The notes: generated from the letters alone by a model not told the origin. A stretch of DNA of 64,000 nt from Poriferisodalis sp965208895 (GCF_965208895.1 NZ_OZ242363.1:372001-436000), one strand, 5' to 3'; shown: positions 1-8,457, counted from the stretch's first letter. Made by a program: numbers and translations.

Positions 1-2
1 GG

Positions 3-149
3 GCGGTGTGGTCCGAGCCCGTAGCGGTGAACGATGCGCTCGCTCGCATGGACCTGCAGGTCACATCGATGGGACGCCCGCTGGCGGACGATCAGCAGGC
101 ATGCATCTGGCTCGGTGCGGCGGCGGCATGGCTCGCGGAGACATCATGA
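3..149 (+). CDS. 3' end of an unidentified CDS (possible DUF3866 C-terminus)
   Basis: The first 149 bases are open in one frame and end at a TGA that overlaps the ATG of the signal peptidase gene (ATGA). This is the coupling used throughout the window, so I take it as the tail of a real upstream gene. The visible 48 residues contain TSMGRPLADDQ followed by an alanine-rich helix. This resembles the C-terminus I recall for DUF3866 proteins of Actinobacteria (TMGR, acidic residue, then Ala-rich), but too little is present to be sure. The 5' part lies outside the window. Confidence 0.45.
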   Translation, partial: AVWSEPVAVNDALARMDLQVTSMGRPLADDQQACIWLGAAAAWLAETS

Positions 150-844
150 GCTCTCCCGGCGCGGCTGACGGCGAGTCTGACGCCGAAGATCGGAATGCAC
201 CCGCGGTCCAACCAGATGAACCCAGCGGTGCCGACCTCGGTGGCGGGGTGAGGGGCGCACCCGGCATGCGGGGCAGACATCCGCGACCGCACCGGCCACC
301 GCGCGTGCGGCGAGCCATGAGCCAGCGCTCGCGCAACCTGCTCTCGTGGGGGTGGGTGCTGGCGACGGCGGTCGTGCTGGCGCTTCTGATGCGGACGTTT
401 CTCATCGCCGCATTCTTCATTCCGTCTGAATCGATGGAGCCGGTGCTCGCGGTCGGCGACCGGCTGCTGGTCTCCAAGCTCAGTTACCGCATCGGCGACC
501 CCGATCCCGGCGACGTCGTCGTGTTCCGGACCCCGGAATCGATGCGGCCCGCACAGACCGCCGAGCTCATCAAGCGGGTTGTGGCAGTAGGCGGGCAGAG
601 GGTCGGAGCAGAGAACGGACGGCTCGTCGTCGACGGGCTGCCGGTGACCGAGGACTACCTGCCGGCCGACGTGTACACCCGCGACTTCGGTCCGCTCGGG
701 GTGCCTGCGGGCTACGTGTTCGTCATGGGAGACAACCGCGGCTCGAGTCAGGACAGTCGCGTCTTCGGACCGGTGGCCGAGAGCGAGATTGTCGGTCGAG
801 CGTTCGCGCGTTTCTGGCCTCCCAACCGGCTCGGCGGCTTGTAG
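146..844 (+). CDS. lepB: Signal peptidase I
   Basis: Membrane-bound type I signal peptidase that removes signal peptides from exported preproteins on the outer face of the membrane. The 232-residue protein has a long Pro/Arg-rich cytoplasmic N-terminus (about 1-62), one membrane segment (about 65-92), catalytic Ser96 in PSESMEP, the catalytic Lys143 in LIKRVVAVGG, and the family box GDNRGSSQDSR near 195-205. I chose ATG 146 because GGAG lies just upstream and the start overlaps the preceding stop; an open frame extends to base 8, but its residues are low-complexity. It is well placed functionally, with the Tat translocase genes about 1.1 kb downstream. Confidence 0.93.
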   Translation: MSSPGAADGESDAEDRNAPAVQPDEPSGADLGGGVRGAPGMRGRHPRPHRPPRVRRAMSQRSRNLLSWGWVLATAVVLALLMRTFLIAAFFIPSESMEPVLAVGDRLLVSKLSYRIGDPDPGDVVVFRTPESMRPAQTAELIKRVVAVGGQRVGAENGRLVVDGLPVTEDYLPADVYTRDFGPLGVPAGYVFVMGDNRGSSQDSRVFGPVAESEIVGRAFARFWPPNRLGGL

Positions 845-862
845 TTCTCCAACGGCACTGGG

Positions 863-1591
863 TCAGCACGACTGGGCCCGGGCATCTGATGGGGCGATGC
901 CGGCCAGCAGGCGGTCGACGTGATCGCCATAGAGACCGTCGAGGCCCATGTTGCGCAGCCCCGACGCCAACCGTGTGTGCTGGACGTCCCATCCGAAACA
1001 GAAGCGCTCGAACCGGTGGAAGAGAGCTGCGAGGCCGCCCGTCCAGTCCTTGGCGGGCAGGTTGATCGCGTCGATGCCGCCGTCGGCCATCGCAGCGGCC
1101 CGGCGCTCGGGGCCTTCCTTCATGCGGCGGACCCGGGTGGAGTCGACGATGTGGGCAGTGGTACGGCCGCGCACGTCGACGAGCAGGTCCCAGTCTCCAT
1201 GGCACAACCAGAGGCGGTCTTCTGCGCTGGCGGCGCGGGCGACCTCAATGACGGCGTCGGCTGCCGCGGGGTCCTTCAGGTCGACAGACAGCTCGAAATC
1301 GGTGCCGCATGTCTCGTACAACTCCGCCAGCGTGGGGATGTCGGGGCCGATGCGCTCCCGCTCGAACGAGCTGAACGGGCGGCGAACGCCGCGGTGCCAC
1401 ACGACGCCGTCGTGGTCGAGCATGGGATGACCGTCGCGGCTGAGCCACACGTCGGTCTCGAGGCCGGTCGCCCCCATGTCCAGAGCCGTGGCAAACGTCG
1501 CGAGGGCATTCTCTGGGCCATGAGCCCGCCCGCCGCGGTGTGCGAATGCAATCGGGGGCGTGCGCAGTGACGGCAATGGCTGCGGGGGCAC
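863..1591 (-). CDS. Glycerophosphodiester phosphodiesterase family protein
   Basis: Predicted GDPD-fold phosphodiesterase, hydrolysing glycerophosphodiesters to glycerol 3-phosphate and an alcohol (family knowledge). From GTG 1591 the protein is 242 residues. The signature is at the N-terminus: AFAHRGG with His18, ENALATF with Glu27, then LETDVWLSRDG with Glu45 and Asp47, and His60 in MLDHD. No signal peptide is visible, so it is probably cytoplasmic. The frame stays open upstream to 1903, but that part overlaps the divergent membrane-protein gene and is low-complexity, so I reject it. It is convergent with lepB and divergent from the small gene at 1610. Confidence 0.85.
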   Translation of the reverse strand: MPPQPLPSLRTPPIAFAHRGGRAHGPENALATFATALDMGATGLETDVWLSRDGHPMLDHDGVVWHRGVRRPFSSFERERIGPDIPTLAELYETCGTDFELSVDLKDPAAADAVIEVARAASAEDRLWLCHGDWDLLVDVRGRTTAHIVDSTRVRRMKEGPERRAAAMADGGIDAINLPAKDWTGGLAALFHRFERFCFGWDVQHTRLASGLRNMGLDGLYGDHVDRLLAGIAPSDARAQSC

Positions 1592-1596
1592 ACCTC

Positions 1597-1602
1597 TATC
1601 GT
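1597..1602 (+). promoter_or_regulatory. -10 hexamer for a leaderless mRNA (TATCGT)
   Basis: TATCGT lies exactly 7 nt before ATG 1610. A TANNNT hexamer at this spacing places the transcription start at or next to the start codon, the usual geometry of actinobacterial leaderless transcripts. The same spacing recurs at 1952, 25895 and 47336. Confidence 0.5.
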
Positions 1603-1609
1603 GCCATTC

Positions 1610-1879
1610 ATGTCGACGTTGTGGCTGCTGCCGATCGTTGCCTTCGGCCTGCTCGCCGCCGTCAGCGTGGTCATGATCCGGCGGCTGGCACACGAGCTGC
1701 GAGCGACAGCGCAGAGCTTGGCGTCGATCGCGGAGGCAGCCGCGGAGGTGCGCGCCGACGTCGTGCGTGCACGCACCGCGATCGACAGCCTCGATGTGCC
1801 GTCGCTGCGCCAAGCCACCGCCGAGCGGGCACTGGGGCTGGCCCTGCGATGGGCCGCTCGCCGAGTGCTGCCGCTGTGA
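1610..1879 (+). CDS. Small single-pass membrane protein, unknown function
   Basis: An 89-residue protein with one N-terminal membrane helix (about residues 3-22, LWLLPIVAFGLLAAVSVVMI) followed by an amphipathic, probably coiled-coil stretch rich in Ala, Glu and Arg (about 23-75) and a basic tail. The layout is like DUF948-type membrane-anchored coiled-coil proteins, but I see no diagnostic motif. ATG 1610 was preferred to GTG 1601 because of the -10 element 7 nt upstream. It lies head-to-head with the phosphodiesterase gene, start codons 18 bp apart, and upstream of tatA/tatB, which has its own promoter. Confidence 0.6.
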   Translation: MSTLWLLPIVAFGLLAAVSVVMIRRLAHELRATAQSLASIAEAAAEVRADVVRARTAIDSLDVPSLRQATAERALGLALRWAARRVLPL

Positions 1880-1951
1880 TGCGACGACCGATGCCGCCTG
1901 CACGATCAGCCAAGCCGGAAGACGGCAGAACCGCCGCGCAGGGCCGGGGTT

Positions 1952-1957
1952 CTACCA
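1952..1957 (+). promoter_or_regulatory. -10 hexamer for leaderless tatA/tatB transcript (TACCAT)
   Basis: TACCAT is followed by exactly 7 nt and then the GTG start at 1965, with no room for a Shine-Dalgarno sequence. This supports both the start chosen and leaderless translation of the first gene of the tat operon. Confidence 0.55.
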
Positions 1958-1964
1958 TCGAACC

Positions 1965-2276
1965 GTGAGCCTGCAGCCCAACGAGGTGCTGATCATCGCG
2001 CTCGTGGCGCTGATCGTGCTGGGCCCCAAGCGGCTCCCGGGGGCCATCCGCAGCATCGGTCGGGCATTCCGGCAGGTGCGTGAGTTCTCCACGAATGTGC
2101 GCCAGGAGATGGACGCCACGCTGTCGCCGCCGATCGTCGAGACCACCACGCCGACTCAGCCGGACAGCGACGCCGAAGCGTCCGGCACGCCGGCTCGGCC
2201 CGTCGACGATGCCGAGGCGCCGGGCGAGACTGTTGCTGAGGTGCCGGATCGACCAACCAGCGACGGCGCTGCGTGA
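1965..2276 (+). CDS. tatA: Sec-independent translocase protein TatA/TatB
   Basis: Membrane component of the twin-arginine translocase, which exports folded proteins. The 103-residue protein has the canonical layout: a short N-terminal membrane helix (about residues 6-19), the hinge LGPKRLP, an amphipathic helix (about 24-50) and a long disordered Pro/Glu/Thr tail. The hinge lacks the FG pair typical of TatA and looks rather TatB-like; the pairing with tatC does not settle which role it has. The start at GTG 1965 follows a TACCAT element by 7 nt, and the upstream extension of the frame is not protein-like. Its TGA overlaps the GTG of tatC. Confidence 0.88.
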   Translation: MSLQPNEVLIIALVALIVLGPKRLPGAIRSIGRAFRQVREFSTNVRQEMDATLSPPIVETTTPTQPDSDAEASGTPARPVDDAEAPGETVAEVPDRPTSDGAA

Positions 2277-3130
2277 GGCTCTGGTTGCGGCGCCGGCCGC
2301 GGCCGGCGGTGATGGGCTTTTGGGATCACATCGCCGAACTGCGCAACCGGCTCATCTGGAGCATCGTGGCCATCGGGCTCGGCATGGTCGTCGGGCTCAT
2401 CGTCTACGACTGGCTCTTGGAGTCGATCTTCCTGCCGCCCTATTGCCGGGTGCTGGAAGCTCGTGACGCTCCCGCAAGCGTGCTGGGCGACTCATGCAGC
2501 CTGGTCATCACCTCGCCGCTCGAAGGATTCCGCACGCGCATCAAGGTCTCCGCCTACCTGGGTGTCGTGCTGGCAATGCCGGTGCTGCTGTGGCACCTGT
2601 GGCGGTTCATCACGCCGGCGCTGGATCGGCGGGAGAAGCGTTGGGCGGTCCCGTTCGTCTTCGCGGGGTGCGTGCTCTTTGTGTCCGGTGCGGTGCTCGC
2701 GTACTTCACCTTCGAGCGGGCGCTCGAGTTCCTGATCTCAGTCAGCGGCGACGTTGTCGACCCGCTGCTGGGGCCGGGGGCCTACCTGGGACTGGTGACG
2801 TTCATGATGCTGGCCTTCGGCATCGGATTCGAGTTCCCGATCGTGCTGATCTTCGGCCAGCTTGCGGGAATCGTCACGCCCTCCCAGCTCAATCGGGCCC
2901 GCCGCTACGCCATCGTCGGCATCGTGGCCGGCGCAGCGATCATCACACCGTCGGGGGATCCGGTCACACTCGCGGCGCTGTCGGTGCCGCTGTACGTCTT
3001 TTATGAGTTGTCGATTCTCGTGGGGTACCTGATCCTGCGGCGTCGCAGCGGCGGCGTCCCGCTGCGCCGACGCTTCCGCCGGTCGCCCCCGGCGGGCGAC
3101 GAGCGCCAGGCGGGGGAGCCGGCGCCGTGA
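2273..3130 (+). CDS. tatC: Sec-independent translocase protein TatC
   Basis: Core receptor of the Tat system that binds the twin-arginine signal peptide. The 285-residue protein shows the expected six membrane segments (first at about 24-45, last pair about 230-260) and family hallmarks: FWDHIAELRNRL near the N-terminus, SPLEGFRTRIKVS before the second helix, and the FEFP motif in the fourth segment. The C-terminus is an Arg-rich cytoplasmic tail. It begins at GTG 2273 overlapping the tatA/tatB stop and ends overlapping the helicase start, giving the order tatA/B-tatC-helY known from mycobacteria. Confidence 0.95.
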   Translation: MRLWLRRRPRPAVMGFWDHIAELRNRLIWSIVAIGLGMVVGLIVYDWLLESIFLPPYCRVLEARDAPASVLGDSCSLVITSPLEGFRTRIKVSAYLGVVLAMPVLLWHLWRFITPALDRREKRWAVPFVFAGCVLFVSGAVLAYFTFERALEFLISVSGDVVDPLLGPGAYLGLVTFMMLAFGIGFEFPIVLIFGQLAGIVTPSQLNRARRYAIVGIVAGAAIITPSGDPVTLAALSVPLYVFYELSILVGYLILRRRSGGVPLRRRFRRSPPAGDERQAGEPAP

Positions 3131-5541
3131 ACCCAGCCGCCGGGCCGGCCGCCGCCGTCGACGGGTCCCGCACGCCACGGATGTTCGAGGACCTGCTGGC
3201 GGCCCGCGGCATCTCTCCCGACGGCTTTCAGGCCGAGGCGTTCGCAGCGCTCGATGAGGGCGGCTCAGTGCTGGTGGCTGCGCCGACGTCATCGGGCAAG
3301 ACGCTGGTTGCCGAGTACGCCATCGCAGCGACCCTCGAGGCCGGCAAGCGAACGGCATACACCACGCCCACCAAGGCGTTGTCGAACCAGAAGCTGCGCG
3401 AGCTGCGCGCCTGGCTGGGGGCTGAACGGGTGGGCCTGCTCACCGGCGACAACGTGATCTTCCCTGACGCCGACGTGGTGGTCATGACCACCGAAGTGCT
3501 GCGCAACATGATGTACGCCGGCTCGAGCCACGTCGCCCAATTCGGGATGGCCGTGCTGGACGAGGTCCACTTCCTGCAGGACCCGTACCGGGGAGCCGTC
3601 TGGGAAGAGGTCATCATCAGCACGCCGCCGCACATGCGGCTGGTGTGCCTGTCGGCCACGGTCAGCAATGCCGACGAGCTAGCAGCATGGATCGAGGCCA
3701 CCGCCGGCGGCTGCACCGCGGTGGTGTCCGCCGAGCGGCCGGTGCCCCTCGAAGATCGCTACCTGATCTTTGAGCGGTACAGCCGCCGCCTCGTCGACTT
3801 GCCGACCTTGCGGGACGGGCGCCCGAACCCCGAGATCGAGCGCTTGGTGGAACAGCCGCATTCCCATTCGGGCGGCCACCGCCGCCAGCGCCGGGGAGGC
3901 GTGCGACCGGCCCGGCCGCGGCGCGCTGAGATCGTCGAGCATCTGGCTGCGACTGCCAGGCTGCCGGTGATCGTCTTCGTGTTCTCCCGCCAGGGCTGCG
4001 ACGATGCGGCGCAGACGCTCGCCGCTGAGGGAGCAGCGTTCCTCGACGCTGCCCAACAGCATCAGGTGCGCCAGATCGCGGTTGCCCACACGGCCGATCT
4101 CGACCCCGGCGACCTTGAGGCACTGGGCTACGAAGGATGGCTGGACCGGCTCACCGCCGGCGTCGCCGCGCACCACGCAGGGTTGATTCCCGCGTTCAAG
4201 GAAGCCATCGAAGAGTGCTTCTCGGCGGGGCTGCTGGCCGTCGTGTTCGCAACCGAGACACTCGCAGTGGGCGTGAACATGCCTGCCCGATCAGTGGTGA
4301 TCGAACAGCTCAGCCGGTTCCGGGGAGACGGTTTCGCACTGCTGACGCCGGGCGAGTACACCCAGCTCACGGGCCGCGCCGGCCGTCGCGGGATCGACGA
4401 GGTGGGCTACGCGTACACGCTGTGGCACCCCCAGACGGCCTTCGGTGAGGCGGCACGGCTGGCGGCGAGCAACGACTTCGAGCTGGAGTCCTCCTTCCGG
4501 CCGACGTACAACATGGTCGCCAACCTCATCGCCAGCCGGACGCGGGATTCCGCGGTTGAACTGCTGCAGCGGTCGTTCGCCCAGTGGCGGGCCGATCGCC
4601 GCATCGGCGAGTGGACCACAGCGCTGGAAGTCGAGCGCAGAGCGCTGCGCGAGGCCCGGGCGCGATTGAAATCGATGGGCGGCGGCCGCGGCCGCTCCTC
4701 GGGGCACGGGCGAGGTCGCGCGCCGAACTCAGGGAGGCATCGGCACCCCAGGCCCGCAGACCGGCGCACCGACCGGGCACTCATCGACGCAGAGCGGAAC
4801 GCCGAGCGTGTCGGGGCCCGAGTGAGCCGTCTGAAGGACCGGATCAAGCTTGCCAAGGGAGGCCTGGCCCGCCAGCTCGACGCCACGAACGAGGTGCTGA
4901 ACATCTTCGGCTGCGCAGACGGCTGGTCGCTCACGGAGACGGGCGACCGCCTGCGGGCCGTCTTTCATGAATGCGACCTGCTGACGGTGCTGTGCCTGCG
5001 TGAGGGCGTGTTCGACGGCGTGGGGCCGGCTCGACTGGCGGGGCTGGTGTCGGTGCTGACCTATGAGCACCGCAGCAGCCAGCCGCCGCCGGCGCCTCGC
5101 TTTCCCGACGGCGACACACGCGAGCGGGCGGCGCGCATCGCCGAGCTGGCGGCACAGATCAATCGCGCCGAGCGCCAGCACAGCGTGGTCGTGTCGCGCG
5201 CTCCAGATGCGTCGTTCTTCGCGGTTGCCCACGCCTGGGCGCAGGGGCGGGCCTACGCCGACCTGTGGCCCGGCGATCCCCAGGGCGACCACGTACCGGC
5301 CGCTGGTGATTTCGTGCGCCAGATGCGCCAGCTCATCGACTTGGTTGACCGCATCGCGGAAGTCGCCTCTGAGCGCGACACACGGCGCGCCGCCGCGGGC
5401 GCCCACACCGCACTCGATCGCGGGGTGGTCGCCGCGGCGACCCGAGTTTCCGATGGGCGTGTCGGCGGGCCGGTGACGGCCGCGCCGGGAGACGGTTTCG
5501 TCTCGCTGCCCGTGGTGACCCGTACTCGCAGGCTCTCATGA
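3127..5541 (+). CDS. helY: DEAD/DEAH-box helicase of the HelY (Ski2-like) family
   Basis: Superfamily 2 helicase, 804 residues, probably an RNA helicase by analogy with Ski2/Mtr4 and mycobacterial HelY. Walker A is AAPTSSGKT with Lys58, motif II is DEVH in LDEVHFLQDPYRG, motif III is SAT, and motif VI is QLTGRAGRRG. A helical C-terminal region follows, with basic inserts (about 510-545) that may bind nucleic acid. It is shorter than the roughly 900-residue mycobacterial protein. The GTG start overlaps the tatC stop and its own stop overlaps the next gene, so it belongs to the tat operon. Confidence 0.92.
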   Translation: MNPAAGPAAAVDGSRTPRMFEDLLAARGISPDGFQAEAFAALDEGGSVLVAAPTSSGKTLVAEYAIAATLEAGKRTAYTTPTKALSNQKLRELRAWLGAERVGLLTGDNVIFPDADVVVMTTEVLRNMMYAGSSHVAQFGMAVLDEVHFLQDPYRGAVWEEVIISTPPHMRLVCLSATVSNADELAAWIEATAGGCTAVVSAERPVPLEDRYLIFERYSRRLVDLPTLRDGRPNPEIERLVEQPHSHSGGHRRQRRGGVRPARPRRAEIVEHLAATARLPVIVFVFSRQGCDDAAQTLAAEGAAFLDAAQQHQVRQIAVAHTADLDPGDLEALGYEGWLDRLTAGVAAHHAGLIPAFKEAIEECFSAGLLAVVFATETLAVGVNMPARSVVIEQLSRFRGDGFALLTPGEYTQLTGRAGRRGIDEVGYAYTLWHPQTAFGEAARLAASNDFELESSFRPTYNMVANLIASRTRDSAVELLQRSFAQWRADRRIGEWTTALEVERRALREARARLKSMGGGRGRSSGHGRGRAPNSGRHRHPRPADRRTDRALIDAERNAERVGARVSRLKDRIKLAKGGLARQLDATNEVLNIFGCADGWSLTETGDRLRAVFHECDLLTVLCLREGVFDGVGPARLAGLVSVLTYEHRSSQPPPAPRFPDGDTRERAARIAELAAQINRAERQHSVVVSRAPDASFFAVAHAWAQGRAYADLWPGDPQGDHVPAAGDFVRQMRQLIDLVDRIAEVASERDTRRAAAGAHTALDRGVVAAATRVSDGRVGGPVTAAPGDGFVSLPVVTRTRRLS

Positions 5542-6167
5542 CGGTCCGGCGCAACCAGCCGTGGGGAACCGCAGGCGCCCTGGCTGAACGAGCGCCGATT
5601 GCCATGAGCAATGCCGAATTGCGCGTCGCGATCGCGCGCCAGCGATCCGGCGATGCGCCGGCGATGCCGATCGGGTTGACCGGCGGCGACCTGTGGCGGG
5701 TGGTGGGCGCACCAGCGGGCGGGGCCGATCGCTTGCGCAGTGAACGTGCTCGAACAGCGCCGATCGATCTCATCGAGGTGAACGCCGATGGCGAGACGCA
5801 CTGGGCGTGCATCGGGGCTGTCGCGCGCAACTCGTGGTGGCGCGGTCCGGTGGTGGCCGCCATGAGCGCCGAGGCTTTCGGGAGGTGGCGCCTGGCACCG
5901 GCCGCCCACCCCAACGACGGGCGACTGCATGTGCTCAGCACCGGTGTGGATCAGCCCGCGCTCGGCTTGGCGCAGCGGATCCTCGCCCGCCGCCGGCTGC
6001 GCTCGGGCACCCACGTGCCGCATCCGGCGATCGCCGTGCGGCGGGTGCAGCGCGCGCAGTACCTGTTCGACCGGCCGCTGGGGCTCTGGCTCGACAACGA
6101 GCGCGTCGGCCGATGCCGCGAGCTGACCCTGACCATCGCGCCCGACGCCGCAGTGATCGTGTTCTGA
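5538..6167 (+). CDS. Lipid-kinase-like protein, resembling the C-terminal half of DagK/YegS
   Basis: A 209-residue cytoplasmic protein translationally coupled to helY (ATGA). Residues about 40-60 (LTGGDLWRVVGAP) and the C-terminal half (HPNDGRLHVLSTG, then GTHVPHPAIAVRRV and a final beta-rich segment with LDNERVG) resemble the C-terminal beta-sandwich of diacylglycerol-kinase-family proteins, in which an HP-x-DG-x-L segment and a terminal D-G-E-like turn are common. The nucleotide-binding N-terminal domain with its GGDGT-like loop is missing, so kinase activity is doubtful. The family assignment rests on recalled motifs and is tentative. Confidence 0.55.
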   Translation: MTVRRNQPWGTAGALAERAPIAMSNAELRVAIARQRSGDAPAMPIGLTGGDLWRVVGAPAGGADRLRSERARTAPIDLIEVNADGETHWACIGAVARNSWWRGPVVAAMSAEAFGRWRLAPAAHPNDGRLHVLSTGVDQPALGLAQRILARRRLRSGTHVPHPAIAVRRVQRAQYLFDRPLGLWLDNERVGRCRELTLTIAPDAAVIVF

Positions 6168-6260
6168 TCCGGCGGGAAATGCTGCGTATCCGCGCTTCGG
6201 CGAACGGTCCATACCATCATGCAGAAGTGCCGTGTATCGACCTGAACCGCCGGTGAACCG

Positions 6261-7883
6261 GTGACCCACTACACCGCCGAGACGTTCACGCTCGCCGAGC
6301 AGGACATCCTGCGGCGGTACGTCACGAACCTGCGCCATCCAGTGTTCGCGCTCGTGAACCTGCCCGAGGTCGTGAAGGGAGCGCTGTTCGCCCGCTATTC
6401 CCGGACCCACAAGAGCCTGCGGCGGCTGCTGATTGACGAATTCGTGGACGACCTCGACATCTCCGGCGACGAGACCATCGACGCCACGGTCGGCGTGGCT
6501 CGCGCCGAGCAGCTCTACCAGCGGGTGTTCGTGGAGTACGGCGACGATTCGGTGGCCCAGCTCGGGGCGGTGCATCTCGCGTGCGAGCAAGCTTCCAACC
6601 TGCTCACCAAGGTGCTGGAACGGGGACGGCTGATGTCGTACCTCGAGCAGTCCACCCGCTACCTCGCCTACGACGAGCGCCTCCACGGGCGTTACCGCTA
6701 TCACCGCCCGCCCGCAGTCACGAACTCCGCCGCGGGCACGCGCTACGTCGGCGATATCGACGCCATGTTCGATTCCTACGCCGACATGGTTCAGCGCATG
6801 ACGGCATGGCTCACCGAGCACCACGATGCGGCGCCCAGCGTCGCCGGGGCGGGTGGAGACCTGGCGCACCGGCGAGCCATCCGGGCGCAGGCCTTCGACG
6901 CCGCGCGTGGGCTGCTGCCCGCGGCAAGCCTGTCCAACGTCGGCATCTTCGGCAGCGGGCAGGCCTACGAGGCGCTGCTGCTGCGGATGCGTTCGCACCC
7001 GCTGCCCGAAGCGCGCAGCTATGGCGACCTGATGCTCACCGAGCTGCGCAAGGTCATCCCGTCGTTCCTGCGTCGCGTCGACCAGCCCGACCGGGGGATC
7101 GTGTGGTCGGACTACCTCGAGGCCAATCGCACCGCAATGGAAGACTTCGCGGCCGAGCTCTTCGCCGAAGAGGCGCCCGAACCGGTACCCGAGGTGGTCC
7201 TCACCGACTGGGATCCCGCCGGCGAAGACAAGATGCTCGCGTCGATGCTGTTCCCCTACACCGATCTACCGGAGTCGCAGATCGCGGCTCGAGTCGCCGA
7301 CATGACCGAAGCTCAGCGCGTCGACCTCGTGCAGCGCTACGCCGGCCAGCGCACAAACCGGCGTCACCGCCCGGGCAGGGCGCTGGAGCGGCTCGACTAC
7401 CGGTTCGATGTGCTCGCCGACTACGGCAGCTTCCGTGATCTGCAGCGACATCGCCTGCTGACGATCGAGTGGCAGCCGCTGACGCCGCGTCACGGGTACA
7501 CCGTGCCGCGCCTCGTCGATGCCGCCGGCGGGGGCGAGGCCTACGACGAGGTCATGGAGCGGTCGGCGAATCTCTACGAGGCCGTTGTTGACGCCGCAGG
7601 ACCGCTGGAAGCTTCCTACGCCGTCTCGATGGCGTACCGGGTGCGCTACACCATGCAATTCAACGCCCGCGAAGCGATGCACCTGATCGAGCTGCGGTCC
7701 CAGCCACAAGGCCATGAGGACTACCGGCGCATCGTCACCGCGATGTACCACCAGATAGCCGAGGTCGCAGGCCACAGCGCTGTGGCAGCGATGATGTCCC
7801 ACATTGACCTGTCCGAAGGCGTGCTCGGGCGGCTCGGCGCCGAGAAGGCCACCATGGCGCGGCGTTCTGCCGAACCCGCCTGA
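6261..7883 (+). CDS. ThyX-like (FAD-dependent thymidylate synthase fold) protein, double-length
   Basis: A 540-residue protein about twice the length of classical ThyX (around 220-250). The N-terminal half carries RGRLMSYLEQSTRY, matching the ThyX signature RHR-x7-S except that the central His is Gly. The C-terminal half carries QRHRLLTIEWQPLTPRHGY, in which RHR is intact but the position of the signature Ser is Pro. It therefore looks like an internal duplication with each copy degenerate at a different place. Whether it makes dTMP cannot be told from sequence. GTG 6261 is used; a TACCAT element at 6212 could be its promoter, leaving a leader of about 35 nt. Confidence 0.75.
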   Translation: MTHYTAETFTLAEQDILRRYVTNLRHPVFALVNLPEVVKGALFARYSRTHKSLRRLLIDEFVDDLDISGDETIDATVGVARAEQLYQRVFVEYGDDSVAQLGAVHLACEQASNLLTKVLERGRLMSYLEQSTRYLAYDERLHGRYRYHRPPAVTNSAAGTRYVGDIDAMFDSYADMVQRMTAWLTEHHDAAPSVAGAGGDLAHRRAIRAQAFDAARGLLPAASLSNVGIFGSGQAYEALLLRMRSHPLPEARSYGDLMLTELRKVIPSFLRRVDQPDRGIVWSDYLEANRTAMEDFAAELFAEEAPEPVPEVVLTDWDPAGEDKMLASMLFPYTDLPESQIAARVADMTEAQRVDLVQRYAGQRTNRRHRPGRALERLDYRFDVLADYGSFRDLQRHRLLTIEWQPLTPRHGYTVPRLVDAAGGGEAYDEVMERSANLYEAVVDAAGPLEASYAVSMAYRVRYTMQFNAREAMHLIELRSQPQGHEDYRRIVTAMYHQIAEVAGHSAVAAMMSHIDLSEGVLGRLGAEKATMARRSAEPA

Positions 7884-7900
7884 TGGGCCGTGGCCCATGG

Positions 7901-7945
7901 AGGCTGTGCCCAGGGAAGAGGCTGTGCCCATGGAGGCTGTACCCA
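7901..7945 (+). repeat. Three short direct repeats carrying RBS-like and ATG sequences
   Basis: AGGCTGTRCCCA occurs at 7901-7912, 7919-7930 and 7934-7945, periods 18 and 15. The second and third copies run directly into ATGG, so each is a purine-rich RBS-like block followed by a start codon about 8 nt later. The last unit supplies the start chosen for the acetyltransferase. Confidence 0.7.
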
Positions 7946-8457
7946 TGGAAATAGCGGCGGTACCGGCGAGCGGCCAATACCTTGACGCTCTGGCGGCCAT
8001 GGCCCAAGAGGCAGTGGCCGAACAGGCTGACGCCCGCGGCGGGTGGGTCTGGTCGCGGCGGGAAGTGCGCGAGAAGCCCTTCAGCACGAGTCTTCGGGCG
8101 GCGCTCGACGATCCCGATCAGGCCGTGTGGGTTGGGCTGATCGATGGCACGCCGGTGGGCTATGCGGCTGCTGCGGTCGAGTCGTTGCAGTCGGGAGACT
8201 GGCTGGGGCGCGTCACCGACCTGTACGTGACCACCGGGGCCCGCGACGTCGGCGTGGGGGAGGAGCTGATCGGCGAGGTGCTGCGATGGTGTGAGCAGCG
8301 CAATTGCGTCGGCGTCGACTCGCTGGCGCTGCCGGGGAACCGCACCACCAAGAACTTCTTCGAGACGTTCGGATTCACCGCACGGTTGCTGGTGCTGCAT
8401 CGCAGACTGGCACCGGCCCCCGAGCCATCGAGCGGGCCCGTCACCTCGCCGCAGTGA
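7945..8457 (+). CDS. GNAT-family N-acetyltransferase
   Basis: A 170-residue acyl-CoA-dependent acetyltransferase of unknown substrate. The fold is visible as beta strands around WVGLIDGTPVGYAAAAVE, the segment VTDLYVTTGARDVGVGEELIGEVLRW covering strand 4 and the acetyl-CoA binding helix (the usual R/Q-x-x-G-x-G/A is degenerate here), and the C-terminal NFFETFGFTAR typical of GNATs. I chose ATG 7945 because GGAGG lies 8 nt upstream; ATGs at 7897 and 7930 are in frame and also preceded by repeat units. Its stop overlaps the GTG of the NUDIX gene. Confidence 0.75.
   Translation: MEIAAVPASGQYLDALAAMAQEAVAEQADARGGWVWSRREVREKPFSTSLRAALDDPDQAVWVGLIDGTPVGYAAAAVESLQSGDWLGRVTDLYVTTGARDVGVGEELIGEVLRWCEQRNCVGVDSLALPGNRTTKNFFETFGFTARLLVLHRRLAPAPEPSSGPVTSPQ

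Noticed and set aside
6227..6256. Nine-codon leader peptide (GTG to TGA) before the ThyX-like gene
   Set aside because: Spacing from the TACCAT element is not the 7 nt seen elsewhere; nothing else supports translation. Too short to call.
5253..6998. Long minus-strand frame of 581 codons across helY and the ThyX-like gene
   Set aside because: Shadow of real genes; composition is His/Arg/Gly-rich without domains.
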